From: Brevundimonas mediterranea
Lineage (GTDB): Bacteria > Pseudomonadota > Alphaproteobacteria > Caulobacterales > Caulobacteraceae
Assembly: GCF_011064825.1 (NCBI RefSeq)
Contig: NZ_CP048751.1
Span: 2,232,001 to 2,296,000 of the forward strand
Direction of reading: 5' to 3'
DNA length: 64,000 nt
Below are positions 1 to 8,850 of this stretch, in pieces. Under the pieces are notes generated by a model. The model ran no database searches, was not told the DNA's origin, and was given only the letters and a program-made list of their open reading frames with translations. Positions within the stretch are counted from its first letter, which is position 1; the number at the start of each line of letters is the position of its first letter. Position numbers and translations under genes: made by a program.

Positions 1-550
1 CGTCCGCCGGAGGGCTGCGGCCCTCGTCGATGAAGCGGCGAACATTGGAATAGGCGGCTGTGTCCACGTCGATCGAGAAGGTGGAGACCGGCTGGTCCGC
101 CGTCCGCTTGACCGGATTGGGCGTGGCGTCGGGATAGGTTTCGGTGTCGGACGGGGCCGGGGCGCCGGGCATGATGCGCGACCCGGTGACGACCACGGCG
201 TTGAGCGGAGCCTGCCCCGGTGCGGCGGCGACCACCGCCGGACGCATGGGTGCTGGCGGGGCCGGGGGCGGCGGTGGAGGAGGAGGTGGCGGTGGCGGAG
301 GCACGCCCTCGATGCGGCTCTGCGTCGGGGCCGGGATCGGCGTCGGCCGGACGGGGCTGGTCAGATGTTGCATCGGTTCGCCCGGCGGGGACAGGACGAA
401 GCCCAAGGGCGCACAGGCGGCCGGCGTGGCCTCGCCGTCCAATGACGGGCGTTGGGGCTGGGCCAGGGCGAAGGTGGGAACCGCGAAGGGCGGCGCCGCG
501 ACGGACAGGCCCAGGGTGGCGGCGACGGCGATCCTGACGAGACGCGGCAT
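1..550 (-). CDS. VWA domain protein, YfbK-like (N-terminal part)
   Basis: Only the N-terminal 183 codons are in the window; the gene runs off the left edge. The product starts with a cleavable-looking signal peptide ([20 protein letters not shown]), then a proline run near residues 87-100. The segment [17 protein letters not shown] near the visible end is the hallmark of the N-terminal domain that precedes the von Willebrand factor A domain in YfbK-type exported proteins. The VWA domain itself would lie outside the window. A stretch [10 protein letters not shown] resembles the TonB box of outer-membrane receptors, which is odd for this family. The start at 550 is chosen because it gives the signal peptide. 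It is divergent from the gene at 689. Function is unknown beyond probable periplasmic metal-dependent protein binding. Confidence 0.8.
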   Translation of the reverse strand, partial: MPRLVRIAVAATLGLSVAAPPFAVPTFALAQPQRPSLDGEATPAACAPLGFVLSPPGEPMQHLTSPVRPTPIPAPTQSRIEGVPPPPPPPPPPPPPAPPAPMRPAVVAAAPGQAPLNAVVVTGSRIMPGAPAPSDTETYPDATPNPVKRTADQPVSTFSIDVDTAAYSNVRRFIDEGRSPPAD

Positions 551-688
551 GGCTTCCTCCGGTTGTTCTGGGCGCTACTCCGCTTGTCGCCTGAGGCGAA
601 ACTGTGGCGCCGCATTTTGACGGCGTCCGAAAATCGCCAGAACGGGCGCGGCTTCCGTGTCAGATCGCAAATCAGACAGGAGTTGCTC

Positions 689-1501
689 ATGATGGATCAG
701 ACACGTCTCGCTCAGGCCTTCCGGGAACGGCACCGTTCAGGCGGATTGATCTTGCCGAACTGCTGGGACGCAGCCAGCGCGCGCATCTTCCAGGCCGCCG
801 GATTTGACGCGGTCGCAACGACCAGCGCGGGGGTCGCCTGGTCGCGGGGCGTTCGTGACGGCGAGGGGCTGGGGCGCGAGGATATGATGCGGGAGGTCGC
901 CGCCATCGCCCGCGCCACAACTCTACCGTTCAACGCCGATGTCGAGGCCGGCTACGGTCCGAGCCAGGCGGATGCGGCGGAGACGGCCCGCGCGACCTGG
1001 GCGGCCGGAGCGGTGGGACTCAATTTCGAAGACGTCGACTACGCCGCCCCCCGCGTCTTGATGACGATCCCGGATCAGCAAGCGCGGATCGCGGCCATCC
1101 GCGCCGCAACGCCTGAAGTGGTGATCAACGCTCGCACGGACGTCTTCCTGTTGGGGCTTGGCGACAGCGAGGCAGAGCGGATCGATATGGCGGTCGAACG
1201 GGGACGAGCCTGGCTGGCGGCGGGAGCGGACGTGGTCTTTCTGCCCGGCGCAATCGACCCCGTCGTCGTGGCCCGTCTAGCGCAAGGCATCGGCGGGCCG
1301 ATCAGTCTGATGGCGGGGCCTGACGCGCCCCCGGCCTCGATCCTCTTCGCGGCGGGGGCCTGCCGGATCAGCACAGGCCCCTATCCGATGCTTGCGGTTC
1401 TGGAACGACTGAAGACCTTGGCCGATGGGCTCGCAAAGGATTGGAAGGTCATGTCGCCGGCGGGCGACGGTCTGGCGAGTATCGGCGCCGTCTTCGGCTG
1501 A
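689..1501 (+). CDS. Isocitrate lyase/PEP mutase family protein
   Basis: A 270-residue TIM-barrel enzyme of the isocitrate lyase/phosphoenolpyruvate mutase superfamily. The signature NADVEAGYG supplies the metal-binding acidic residues, and NFED near residue 110 plus NARTDVF are typical of the group. The KKCGH catalytic loop of true isocitrate lyase is absent, so it more likely acts on C-C or P-C bonds of another small oxo-acid (2-methylisocitrate-lyase-like or oxaloacetate-decarboxylase-like). Substrate cannot be read from the sequence. ATG at 689 is preceded by AGGAG about seven bases upstream and begins MMDQTRLAQAF. It is followed 59 bases later by a Kef-type antiporter on the same strand. 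Family assignment is firm, substrate is open. Confidence 0.85.
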   Translation: MMDQTRLAQAFRERHRSGGLILPNCWDAASARIFQAAGFDAVATTSAGVAWSRGVRDGEGLGREDMMREVAAIARATTLPFNADVEAGYGPSQADAAETARATWAAGAVGLNFEDVDYAAPRVLMTIPDQQARIAAIRAATPEVVINARTDVFLLGLGDSEAERIDMAVERGRAWLAAGADVVFLPGAIDPVVVARLAQGIGGPISLMAGPDAPPASILFAAGACRISTGPYPMLAVLERLKTLADGLAKDWKVMSPAGDGLASIGAVFG

Positions 1502-1560
1502 TCGGGCTCGCAAAATCTGCCCAGCTTCCCCACTATCAGCTTTCACCAACAGGGGATGTG

Positions 1561-3423
1561 ATGGCCGAGGCGACGACGGGACTGGATCTGGGCGCGGCTG
1601 CGGCCCTGCTAGCGGCGGGCGTCATCGCCGTGCCGGTGTTCAAGCGCGTCGGTCTGGGCTCGGTGCTCGGCTATCTGGCGGCAGGTCTGGCCATCGGGCC
1701 GTTCGGCCTGAAACTGTTTCAGGAGCCCGAGACCATTCTTCATGTCGCCGAGTTCGGCGTGGTCATCTTCCTGTTCATCATCGGGCTGGAGATGCGGCCC
1801 AAACGGCTGTGGGGGCTGAGGAAAGAGATCTTCGGCCTGGGCGCGGCCCAGGTGCTGTTCTGCGGCCTGATCCTGACCCTGACCGCTATGCTGGCCGGCT
1901 TTTCGGCGCCGGTCGCCTTTGTCGGGGCCATGGGCTTCGTCCTGTCGTCCACCGCCGTCATCATGCAGATGCTGGAGGAGCGGGGCGAGATCGCGGGCGG
2001 GCCCGGACAGCGGTCCGTCTCCATCCTGCTGCTGGAAGACCTGGCCATCGTGCCGTTGCTGGCCATCGTCGCCGTCCTGGCCTCGGTGCTGGGCGTTGCG
2101 AACGAACAGGCGCCGCCGTTGTGGCAGACCATCGGCTTCGCGGTGGCGGCGGTCGGCGGCGTGCTGCTGGCGGGCAAATATCTGGTCAATCCGATCTTCC
2201 GCCTGCTGGCCCGTTACGGCGGTCGCGAGGTGATGACGGCGGCGGCCCTGCTGGTCGTGGTCGGCGCCGCCTGGGCCATGTCGCTGGGCGGACTGTCCAT
2301 GGCCATGGGCGCCTTCCTGGCAGGCGTCCTCCTGTCCGAATCCACCTTCCGCCACCAGCTGGAAGCCGATGTGGAGCCCTTCCGCGCCATTCTGCTGGGT
2401 CTGTTCTTCCTCAGCGTCGGCATGTCCCTGGATCTGTCGGTGGTGGTCGCCGACTGGCGTCTGGTGGTCGGCGGCGTGATCGCCTTCATGGCGGTCAAGG
2501 CGCTGGGCATCTATGCCGTCGCCCGCCTGTTCAAGGCCTCGCACCACGAGGCGGTCGAGCGGGCGGCCCTGTTCGCCCAAGGCGGCGAGTTCGCCTTCGT
2601 CCTGTATGGCGCGGCGGTGACGGCGGGTCTGTTCGACGCCCAGATCGGCGCCATGCTGTCGGCCATCGTCATCCTGTCCATGGCCCTGACGCCGCTGACC
2701 AGTCTGCTGACCCAGCGCCTGCTGCCCAAGCCGACCCTGTCGGCCGAGGACGCCGAGGGGGTGGACTTCGCCAAGGACCTGCGCGGCCAGGTTCTGATCA
2801 TCGGCTTCGGCCGTTTCGCCCAGGTCGTGTCACAGCCCTTGCTGGCGCGGGATGTGGACGTCTCGATCATCGAGAACGACGTCGAGATGATCCAGGCCGC
2901 CTCGCAGTTCGGGTTCAAGGTCTATTATGGCGACGGCGCCCAGCTGCACACGCTGCGGGCCTCGGGTGCGGACGAGGCCGAGATCGTCCTGGTCTGCGTC
3001 GACAAGCCCGAGGTCGCCGATCGCATCGTCGAACTGGTCAAGTCCGAGTTCCCGACGACCAAGATCATGGCCCGCGCCTTCGACCGGGGCCATTCCATGC
3101 GGCTGATCCAGGCCGGGGTCGACTATCAGATCCGCGAGACCTTCGAGTCCGCATTGAAGTTCGGCGAGCGCGCCTTGATCGAACTGGGCATGGACGAGGG
3201 CCAGGCGGCCGAGGCCATCGGCGACGTCCGCCGCCGCGACGAGGCGCGTCTGGACCTGCAGCTGACCGGCGGAATCAAGGCCGGGCGCCAACTGATGCGC
3301 GGCAATATGCCGACGCCGCAACCCGCTCCCTATGTGAAGCCGCGTCGCGAAGGCCGACTGCTGAATGAGGACGAGGCGGGTCCGGCCGCACCGGACACAC
3401 GGCGCGAACCCGCCGAGACCTGA
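1561..3423 (+). CDS. Kef-type monovalent cation:proton antiporter (CPA2)
   Basis: A 620-residue inner-membrane antiporter of the CPA2 family. Residues 1 to about 390 are a dozen hydrophobic segments of the Na+/H+ exchanger domain, including LGYLAAGLAIGPFG and a helix with LLEDLAIVPLLAI. From about residue 410 a cytoplasmic TrkA-N (RCK) domain begins with the nucleotide-binding segment VLIIGFGRFAQVV and continues with DVDVSIIENDVE. This is the KefB/KefC layout: potassium efflux coupled to proton entry and gated by a dinucleotide or glutathione adduct. The ATG at 1561 follows AGGGGATGTG and places the first helix normally; longer upstream reading in this frame would overlap the preceding gene. 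The hydrophilic tail after residue 570 carries no recognised domain. Confidence 0.92.
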   Translation: MAEATTGLDLGAAAALLAAGVIAVPVFKRVGLGSVLGYLAAGLAIGPFGLKLFQEPETILHVAEFGVVIFLFIIGLEMRPKRLWGLRKEIFGLGAAQVLFCGLILTLTAMLAGFSAPVAFVGAMGFVLSSTAVIMQMLEERGEIAGGPGQRSVSILLLEDLAIVPLLAIVAVLASVLGVANEQAPPLWQTIGFAVAAVGGVLLAGKYLVNPIFRLLARYGGREVMTAAALLVVVGAAWAMSLGGLSMAMGAFLAGVLLSESTFRHQLEADVEPFRAILLGLFFLSVGMSLDLSVVVADWRLVVGGVIAFMAVKALGIYAVARLFKASHHEAVERAALFAQGGEFAFVLYGAAVTAGLFDAQIGAMLSAIVILSMALTPLTSLLTQRLLPKPTLSAEDAEGVDFAKDLRGQVLIIGFGRFAQVVSQPLLARDVDVSIIENDVEMIQAASQFGFKVYYGDGAQLHTLRASGADEAEIVLVCVDKPEVADRIVELVKSEFPTTKIMARAFDRGHSMRLIQAGVDYQIRETFESALKFGERALIELGMDEGQAAEAIGDVRRRDEARLDLQLTGGIKAGRQLMRGNMPTPQPAPYVKPRREGRLLNEDEAGPAAPDTRREPAET

Positions 3424-3427
3424 CGCC

Positions 3428-4054
3428 CTATTGGGCGCCGGCCTCCTGTTGTCGCGCGCCGATCAACTCGGCCCGGGCCCGCAGGCCGGCGTCCTGGGAC
3501 ACGGCGGTGGCGACGGCGTTGAAACGGTCCACCGCCACGCCGGACCCCTCGACCGCCGCCGTCAGCTGGGCGCTCTGTTCCGGGGTGGCCTGGCCGTTCT
3601 GGACATTGGCGGTGACGGCGCGAATCTTGGTCATGGCTTCAACGAACTGGCGCAGTTCCGCGTCGCTGACGCCGGCCGCGACCGATCCGGGAGCAGGCTT
3701 CGGCGCCTTCATGGCGTTGATGCGGGCGTTGATCACCGGGCTTTCGGCGGCGGCGTTGGAGATGGCGTTGAAGCGCACGACCTCGAGGCCGGACTCCTGA
3801 ACTGCAGCCGCCATTTCGGCCTGTTGTTCGGGCGTCGGCTGGGCGCCGTTCAGGGTGTCGCTGACCGCGCGGACGCGGGTGATGGCGACATCGTACTTGC
3901 GCAATTCGTCGTCGGTGAAGTCGGCTGCGCCCGGGGCAGGCGCCGCGGTCGGGGCGGTCTGGCCCGAGGCTTCATAAGGGGTTTGGGCGTGTGCGCCGGC
4001 GGCGGTCAGCAGAGCGGCGGCGGAAGCAAAAAGAGCGAGGCGGGGCGCGCGCAT
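3428..4054 (-). CDS. Exported protein with two DUF4168 repeats
   Basis: A 208-residue secreted protein. The signal peptide ends at AGAHAQTP. After it come two copies of a roughly 70-residue DUF4168-like unit, the first opening FTDDELRKYDVAITRVRAV and the second VSDAELRQFVEAMTKIRAV. Both end in a segment of the form (A)AAVxxSGxxVxRFNA. DUF4168 proteins are small periplasmic or envelope-associated helical proteins of unknown function, usually with one copy. ATG at 4054 is preceded by AAAGGA at a good distance. The gene is convergent with the antiporter at 3423, with only four bases between the stop codons. No function can be assigned. Confidence 0.75.
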   Translation of the reverse strand: MRAPRLALFASAAALLTAAGAHAQTPYEASGQTAPTAAPAPGAADFTDDELRKYDVAITRVRAVSDTLNGAQPTPEQQAEMAAAVQESGLEVVRFNAISNAAAESPVINARINAMKAPKPAPGSVAAGVSDAELRQFVEAMTKIRAVTANVQNGQATPEQSAQLTAAVEGSGVAVDRFNAVATAVSQDAGLRARAELIGARQQEAGAQ

Positions 4055-4272
4055 GGTGCGTGGTCCTTTCGATCTGGCGTCCACTTATGCCGTGCAAGGA
4101 CGGCGACGACGCAATCACGTCATCGCTCCCCGATGGCTGTGGCGCCTGTAAGGATAAAGGAGCGGGGAGCCCGCTTAATCTAGGCGTTCGCGGCGTGATC
4201 GCCACCCCGGCGGGCTGGAGAGCCGATCAAGGATACGTTAGACGGGCGTGATCTCACTGAGGTTTGTCCGTC

Positions 4273-5289
4273 ATGAAACGTCTCGTCATCGCCGCCCTGG
4301 CCCTCGTCGCCGTCGCCACTCCCGCCGTGGTCGACGCCTGGGGCAACACCGGCCACCGGCTGATCGGGATCGCCGCAATGCGCGCCCTGCCGGCCGACAT
4401 GCCGGGCTTTCTGAAGACGCCCGGCGCCATCGCCGACGTCGGCGAGCTGGCGCGCGAACCCGACCGCTGGAAGGGCGCGGGCCAGCCTCACGACCGCGAA
4501 CGCGACACCGCCCATTTCATCGACCTGGACGACGCCGGCCACGTTTTCGACCGGCGCGGCATGCCCCTGGCCGAGCTGCCCCGTCTGAAGTCGGAATACG
4601 ACGCCGCCCTGACCAAGGCCGGCCTGGACGTCGATGACGCCGGCTATCTGCCCTACGCCATGATCGACGCCTGGCAGAATCTGGGCCGCGATTTCGCCTA
4701 CTGGCGCGTGCTGAACGCCGCCGAAAGACGTGAGACCAATATGGAGCGCCAGGCCTGGTACCGGGCCGACCGCCTGCGCCGCGAGGCCCTGATCCTGCGC
4801 GACATCGGGGTCATGGGCCATTATGTCGGCGACGGGTCGCAACCCCATCATACGACGATCCACTACAACGGCTGGGGCGAGTTCCCGAACCCCGAAGGCT
4901 TCACCAATTCGCGCCAGACCCACGCCCTGTTCGAAGGCGCCTTCACCAACCGCGTCGCCCGCCTGGACGCGGTCGAGGCCGCCATGCCGGCCGCCGATCT
5001 GGACGGTTTCGACGTCAAGGCGCGCACCGTCTCCTATCTGACCACCACCCTGGGCACGGTCATCCCCTTCTACCGGCTGGAGAAAGCCGGGGCTTTCCGC
5101 GACAGTGATCCGCGCGGCGCCGCCTTCGTCAATGAGCGTCTGGCGGCGGGCGCGGCCGAGCTGCGGGACTTCATCGCCTCCGCCTGGACCGCCTCGGGCA
5201 GCGCCTCCATCGGCTGGCCCGCCGTCAAGGTGGCCGAGGTCGAGGCTGGAACCGTTGATCCCTGGATCGCCATGGTTGGTGAAGACTGA
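4273..5289 (+). CDS. S1/P1 family zinc-dependent nuclease
   Basis: A secreted 338-residue protein. The signal peptide is cut before WGNTGHR; in S1/P1 nucleases the mature N-terminal tryptophan amine and the nearby histidine bind the trinuclear zinc centre. Further ligand motifs are AHFIDLD near residue 80 and MGHYVGDGSQPHH near residue 185, the usual H-x3-D-x3-P-x-H arrangement. The family cleaves single-stranded DNA and RNA and has 3'-nucleotidase activity, here probably for periplasmic or extracellular phosphate and nucleotide scavenging. A TTG at 4264 is possible, but GAGG lies about ten bases before the ATG at 4273. The next gene begins inside this stop codon (overlap at 5289), so the two are translationally coupled. 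Confidence 0.9.
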   Translation: MKRLVIAALALVAVATPAVVDAWGNTGHRLIGIAAMRALPADMPGFLKTPGAIADVGELAREPDRWKGAGQPHDRERDTAHFIDLDDAGHVFDRRGMPLAELPRLKSEYDAALTKAGLDVDDAGYLPYAMIDAWQNLGRDFAYWRVLNAAERRETNMERQAWYRADRLRREALILRDIGVMGHYVGDGSQPHHTTIHYNGWGEFPNPEGFTNSRQTHALFEGAFTNRVARLDAVEAAMPAADLDGFDVKARTVSYLTTTLGTVIPFYRLEKAGAFRDSDPRGAAFVNERLAAGAAELRDFIASAWTASGSASIGWPAVKVAEVEAGTVDPWIAMVGED

Positions 5290-6757
5290 TGTCCGACGCA
5301 CGCCAAGTCCGCCTCGCGCAAGGCGCGACCCTCGAGCGCCAAGGGCGCATCCCCGAGGCCGTGGTCCTCTATCAATCCGTCGTGGCCGAGCGACCGGAAC
5401 TGGGCGACGTCTGGTACGATCTCGGGCGGCTTCTGCGGCGCATGCGCCGCCTCGACGACGCCCTGGCCGCCTATGATCAGGCCCTGGCCCAGGGCGCGCG
5501 CGATCCGCAGGAAATCCATCTGAACCGCGCCGTGATCCTCGCCGAGGATCTGAACCGGCCCGACGCGGCCGAAGCCGAACTGAAGACGGCGCTCGAACTG
5601 GCGCCTGCCTATGCGCCCGCCTGGCTCAACCTGGGCAATCTGCATGAGGACGCCGGGCGACGCGACGAGGCGCGGCAGGCCTATGAGTCCGTCCTGGCCA
5701 TAGATCCCGGCCATGGAACCGCCCTGGCGCGGCTGGCGGGCTTGCAGACGGCGACGACGCCGGACGATCCCCTGATCGGTCGGCTGCGATCCGCCCTGGC
5801 CGCCACCCCGGAAGGGCTGGAACAGGCGGACCTGGGTTTCGCACTGGGACGAATCCTGGATGTGGCGGGCGACTACGACGCCGCCTTCGACGCTATGTCG
5901 CCGCCAACCAGGCGAGCGCGGCCCTGGCTCGGGCCAAGGGCGTCATCTATGATCCCGCCAAGGCCGAGGCCTTTGTCGATCGTCTGATCGCCGCGACGCC
6001 GGCGCCGGTGACTGGGCTGGACGACGACGATCCCTCGGCCGCGCCGATCTTCATCTGCGGCATGTTCCGCTCCGGTTCGACCCTGGTCGAGCGCATCCTG
6101 GGCGGACACAGCGGCGTGCGCGCCGGTGGAGAGCTGGACCTGCTGCCGACCCTGGCCGCCAACGTCTTCAATCCCTTCCCCGAGGCCCTGGGCGTGTTTG
6201 ACGACGCCAGCCGGCGCAAGATCCGCGACGTCTATCTGAACGCCGTGCGCGAGCGCGTGCCCGGCGTCGGCGTCGTCACGGACAAGCGGCCGGACAACAT
6301 CCTCTACATCGGCCTGGCCAAGACCCTGTTCCCCAAGGCCCGGATCATCCACACCGTGCGCAATCCGATCGACAACGCCTTGTCGGTCTTCTTCCTGCAC
6401 CTGTCCTACGACATGGCCTATGCGCTGAACCTGGAGCACGCCGCCCATTGGACGGCCCAGGAACGACGGCTGGCGGCGCACTGGAAGTCGGTCTGGCCGG
6501 ACGACGTGCACGAGGTCGACTATGACGACCTGGTGGCGCGGGGCGAGCCGGCCGTGCGCGATCTGGTGGCGGCCTGCGGCCTGGCGTGGGAGCCGTCGGT
6601 GATGGACTTCCATCAGCGCCAGGGGCCGGTCCGCACCGCCAGCGTCTGGCAGGTGCGCGAGCCCCTGTACGCCCGTGCCTCAGGGCGGTGGAAGAACTAT
6701 GCGCCGCGCCTGGACGATCTGCGCGCCGCTCTGGCCCGTTACGGTCTGGACGAGTAG
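5289..6757 (+). pseudogene. TPR-sulfotransferase gene split by a one-base frameshift
   Basis: The first frame (5289-5987) starts MSDARQVRLAQ and carries four to five tetratricopeptide repeats (for example WLNLGNLHEDAGRRDEARQA). The second frame (open upstream of an ATG at 6008, ending 6757) carries a sulfotransferase domain with the 5'-phosphosulfate-binding loop FICGMFRSGSTLVERIL and a HTVRNPIDNALSVFF segment. Around 5892-5896 the reading GAC GCT ATG TCG becomes sensible as GAC GC- TAT GTC GCC GCC AAC, giving continuous TPR-type protein (YVAANQASAALARAKG) into the sulfotransferase part. So one base, probably a T, is missing, or ribosomes slip by -1. Together they match the common 'tetratricopeptide repeat-containing sulfotransferase' architecture of about 490 residues. 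A sequencing error is possible. Confidence 0.8.
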
Positions 6758-6767
6758 GGAGGCGGCC

Positions 6768-7577
6768 ATGTCCGCTTCTTCCGAATTCGCCCCCCCCGAC
6801 CTTACGCCCCCCGCCGTCATCCTCGACAAGTCCCAGATGGCCGAGAATATCGGCGCCGTGGCGCGGGTGATGGCGAACTTCGGCCTGACGGACCTGCGTC
6901 TGGTGACGCCGCGCGACGGCTGGCCCCAGGAGCGGGCCTGGGCCACGGCCTCGGGCGCCGACTGGGTGCTGGAGGGCGTGCGGGTGTTCGACAGCGTCGC
7001 CGAGGCGGTGGCCGACCTGAACACCGTCTTCGCCACTACCGCGCGCCCGCGCGAGACGCGCCAGCCGGTCCGCACCCCGCGCGAGGCCGGCCGCATCCTG
7101 TATGACGACACGGCCTCGGGCCTGAAGACCGGCCTGTTGTTCGGCGGCGAGCGGGCGGGGCTGGAGACGACCGACATCGCCCTGTGCGCCGGCATCGTCA
7201 CCATTCCCATCGACCCGAAACACCATTCGCTGAACCTGGCCCAGGCGGTGGCGATCAACGCCTATGAGTGGCGGACCCTGATCCTGGACGCCCCGCCGCC
7301 GCGCTTCCGCGACAGTGAGCCGCCGGCGTCGAACGACCTGCTGGTCGGCATGTACGAACATCTGGAGGCGGAGCTGGAGCTCGGCGGCTTCTTCTATCCT
7401 CCCGAGAAGAAGCGTTCGATGAGCCAGAACCTGCGGGTCATGCTGGGCCGCGCCGCCTTTTCCGAACAGGAGGTCGCCACCATGCGCGGCGCCATCCACG
7501 CCCTGGCCAAGGGACGGGGGCGTGTGCTGGCCAAGCTGGCGGCCGAGCGGGCGGCGAAGGGGAATACGAGCGAATAA
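6768..7577 (+). CDS. trmJ: TrmJ-type SpoU RNA 2'-O-methyltransferase
   Basis: A 269-residue SPOUT-fold methyltransferase. The knot signatures are LLFGGERAGLE (motif 2) and IPIDPKHHSLNLAQAVAI (motif 3), and the N-terminal part has NIGAVARVMANFGLTDLRLV, typical of TrmH/TrmJ enzymes. TrmJ methylates the ribose of nucleotide 32 in the tRNA anticodon loop using S-adenosylmethionine; the C-terminal extension of about 80 residues agrees with TrmJ rather than TrmL. ATG at 6768 follows GGGAGG with good spacing and lies eleven bases after the sulfotransferase stop. Family is certain, exact tRNA position is inferred. Confidence 0.85.
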   Translation: MSASSEFAPPDLTPPAVILDKSQMAENIGAVARVMANFGLTDLRLVTPRDGWPQERAWATASGADWVLEGVRVFDSVAEAVADLNTVFATTARPRETRQPVRTPREAGRILYDDTASGLKTGLLFGGERAGLETTDIALCAGIVTIPIDPKHHSLNLAQAVAINAYEWRTLILDAPPPRFRDSEPPASNDLLVGMYEHLEAELELGGFFYPPEKKRSMSQNLRVMLGRAAFSEQEVATMRGAIHALAKGRGRVLAKLAAERAAKGNTSE

Positions 7578-7595
7578 GGAGTCGCTCCTTCTCCC

Positions 7596-7626
7596 CGTCA
7601 TCCTCGGGTTAAGCCCGAGGATGACG
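7596..7626. repeat. REP-like palindrome, CCTCGGG family (copy 1)
   Basis: A perfect 13-bp inverted repeat (CGTCATCCTCGGG and its complement) around the five-base loop TTAAG. It fills the space between two convergent genes. The same layout, with minor compensated changes, recurs at 26396-26426 and in two arms at 44248-44378. It could also end transcription from either side, but there is no T-run. Confidence 0.8.
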
Positions 7627-7636
7627 CAAGAGGTCG

Positions 7637-8563
7637 TCACCCCGCCCCCAGCAGATCCGACCAGCGCCAGCTGCCCTTGCCCAGGGCGATGCGCGCGCCG
7701 TCGGCGCCGTCCTCAAGCTTCAGCACGGCCAGGCCTGTCATCCGCTGGGTCCTGCACTCGGCCGGGGCGAAGGCGACCTCCAGGGCGATGGCCTGGCGCA
7801 CCCCGGCCAGACCCTTGCCGGACTGGTTGCGGCTTTGCAGCCAGTCGCCGTTCCAGACCAGGATGGCCCGGCCCGAGGCGTTCATCTCCTCGCTGGCGGC
7901 GATGACGGCGCGGCGCACGGCGGCGTCGTCACGCACGGCGTCCTGAACCCAGCGGACCATGTCGCAAGTCCCGCCGCCCGAGCCTGATCCGGCGCCGGAT
8001 CCGCCCGTCCCGCCGGCTCCGCCCACGCCGTTTCCAGCGCCGCCGCCCGGACCCGATCCAACCGTGGCGGCGCCGGCCAACTGAGCCGCGCCCAGCAGGG
8101 GCAGGGGCGGTCCCGGCGGCGCGGGGGCGGCGGGCAGGGGCTCGACATCCGGCGGCGGCTTGGCGACGACTTTTCGGGGACGCGCTGCGGCCACGGCGGG
8201 CGGTCGAAGCTGGGGCGCGGGTTTGGGCGGCGCCGGGGTCTGAGCCGCTGCGGCCGGCGCGTCGGGCGTCGGCGCCGGATCGGGCGCGGGGATGGGGGTG
8301 GGCGGAGGCGGCGGCTCGACCAATTCGACCATCACCGGCGCCGCTTCATGGGGCGTCGCGAGCGGTTCCGGCCGCGCGGCTGTCATGACCAGCACCAGGG
8401 CCGCATGGCCAGCGACGACGCAGGCGGTCGCCAGGGGCCAGCGCCGGGTCCGGTCGGGCCGCGCGGCGCTCAATCGCCGATCCGTGATGTGTCGAAGATG
8501 ATCGGTCGCATGGTCATCCGTCACCAATCCCTGTAAAAAATCACGACGCCCTGTTGAAAACAT
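7637..8563 (-). CDS. TonB-like proline/glycine-rich membrane protein
   Basis: A 308-residue protein built like an energy transducer: a short cytoplasmic N-terminus, one transmembrane helix (ATACVVAGHAALVLVMTA, residues about 45-62), then a proline-rich periplasmic stretch (VELVEPPPPPTPIPAPDPAP and alternating Pro/Ala/Lys), then a glycine/serine linker near residues 165-195. The C-terminal 110 residues begin CDMVRWVQDAVRDD and do not show the TonB fold motif YP that I would expect, so the partner is unknown. A GTG at 8524 is an alternative start; neither site has a clear Shine-Dalgarno. It is convergent with trmJ across a REP-like palindrome. Confidence 0.65.
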   Translation of the reverse strand: MFSTGRRDFLQGLVTDDHATDHLRHITDRRLSAARPDRTRRWPLATACVVAGHAALVLVMTAARPEPLATPHEAAPVMVELVEPPPPPTPIPAPDPAPTPDAPAAAAQTPAPPKPAPQLRPPAVAAARPRKVVAKPPPDVEPLPAAPAPPGPPLPLLGAAQLAGAATVGSGPGGGAGNGVGGAGGTGGSGAGSGSGGGTCDMVRWVQDAVRDDAAVRRAVIAASEEMNASGRAILVWNGDWLQSRNQSGKGLAGVRQAIALEVAFAPAECRTQRMTGLAVLKLEDGADGARIALGKGSWRWSDLLGAG

Positions 8564-8850
8564 TCGGTCGCGGCAGGAAGGTGGCGTGGTTGCGAATACA
8601 ACCGCCCGCTGTTCAAGATCAGCGATAGATCAGTTCATCCGCCACAGGGCGTAGCCTGTTGGCGGGCTAACGTGCCAGCTCGCGCTCCGGTTCCGATCTG
8701 ACGCAATAATCATGCGAATTCGTTACGGATTATATGGCTAAGCTGACATTTTCCGGCCCAAAGCACGTCATTACTCCGCCTTGTCGCCTACGCCATTTTC
8801 ATCTGGCGCATGAACTGGGTGTGGCGCCCCCGGCAAGAAGGAGACAGAAC

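Noticed and set aside
1609..2580. A 323-codon minus-strand open frame inside the Kef antiporter
   Set aside because: Rich in Gln, His and Asp as expected for a reverse-strand shadow; the antiporter is unmistakable.
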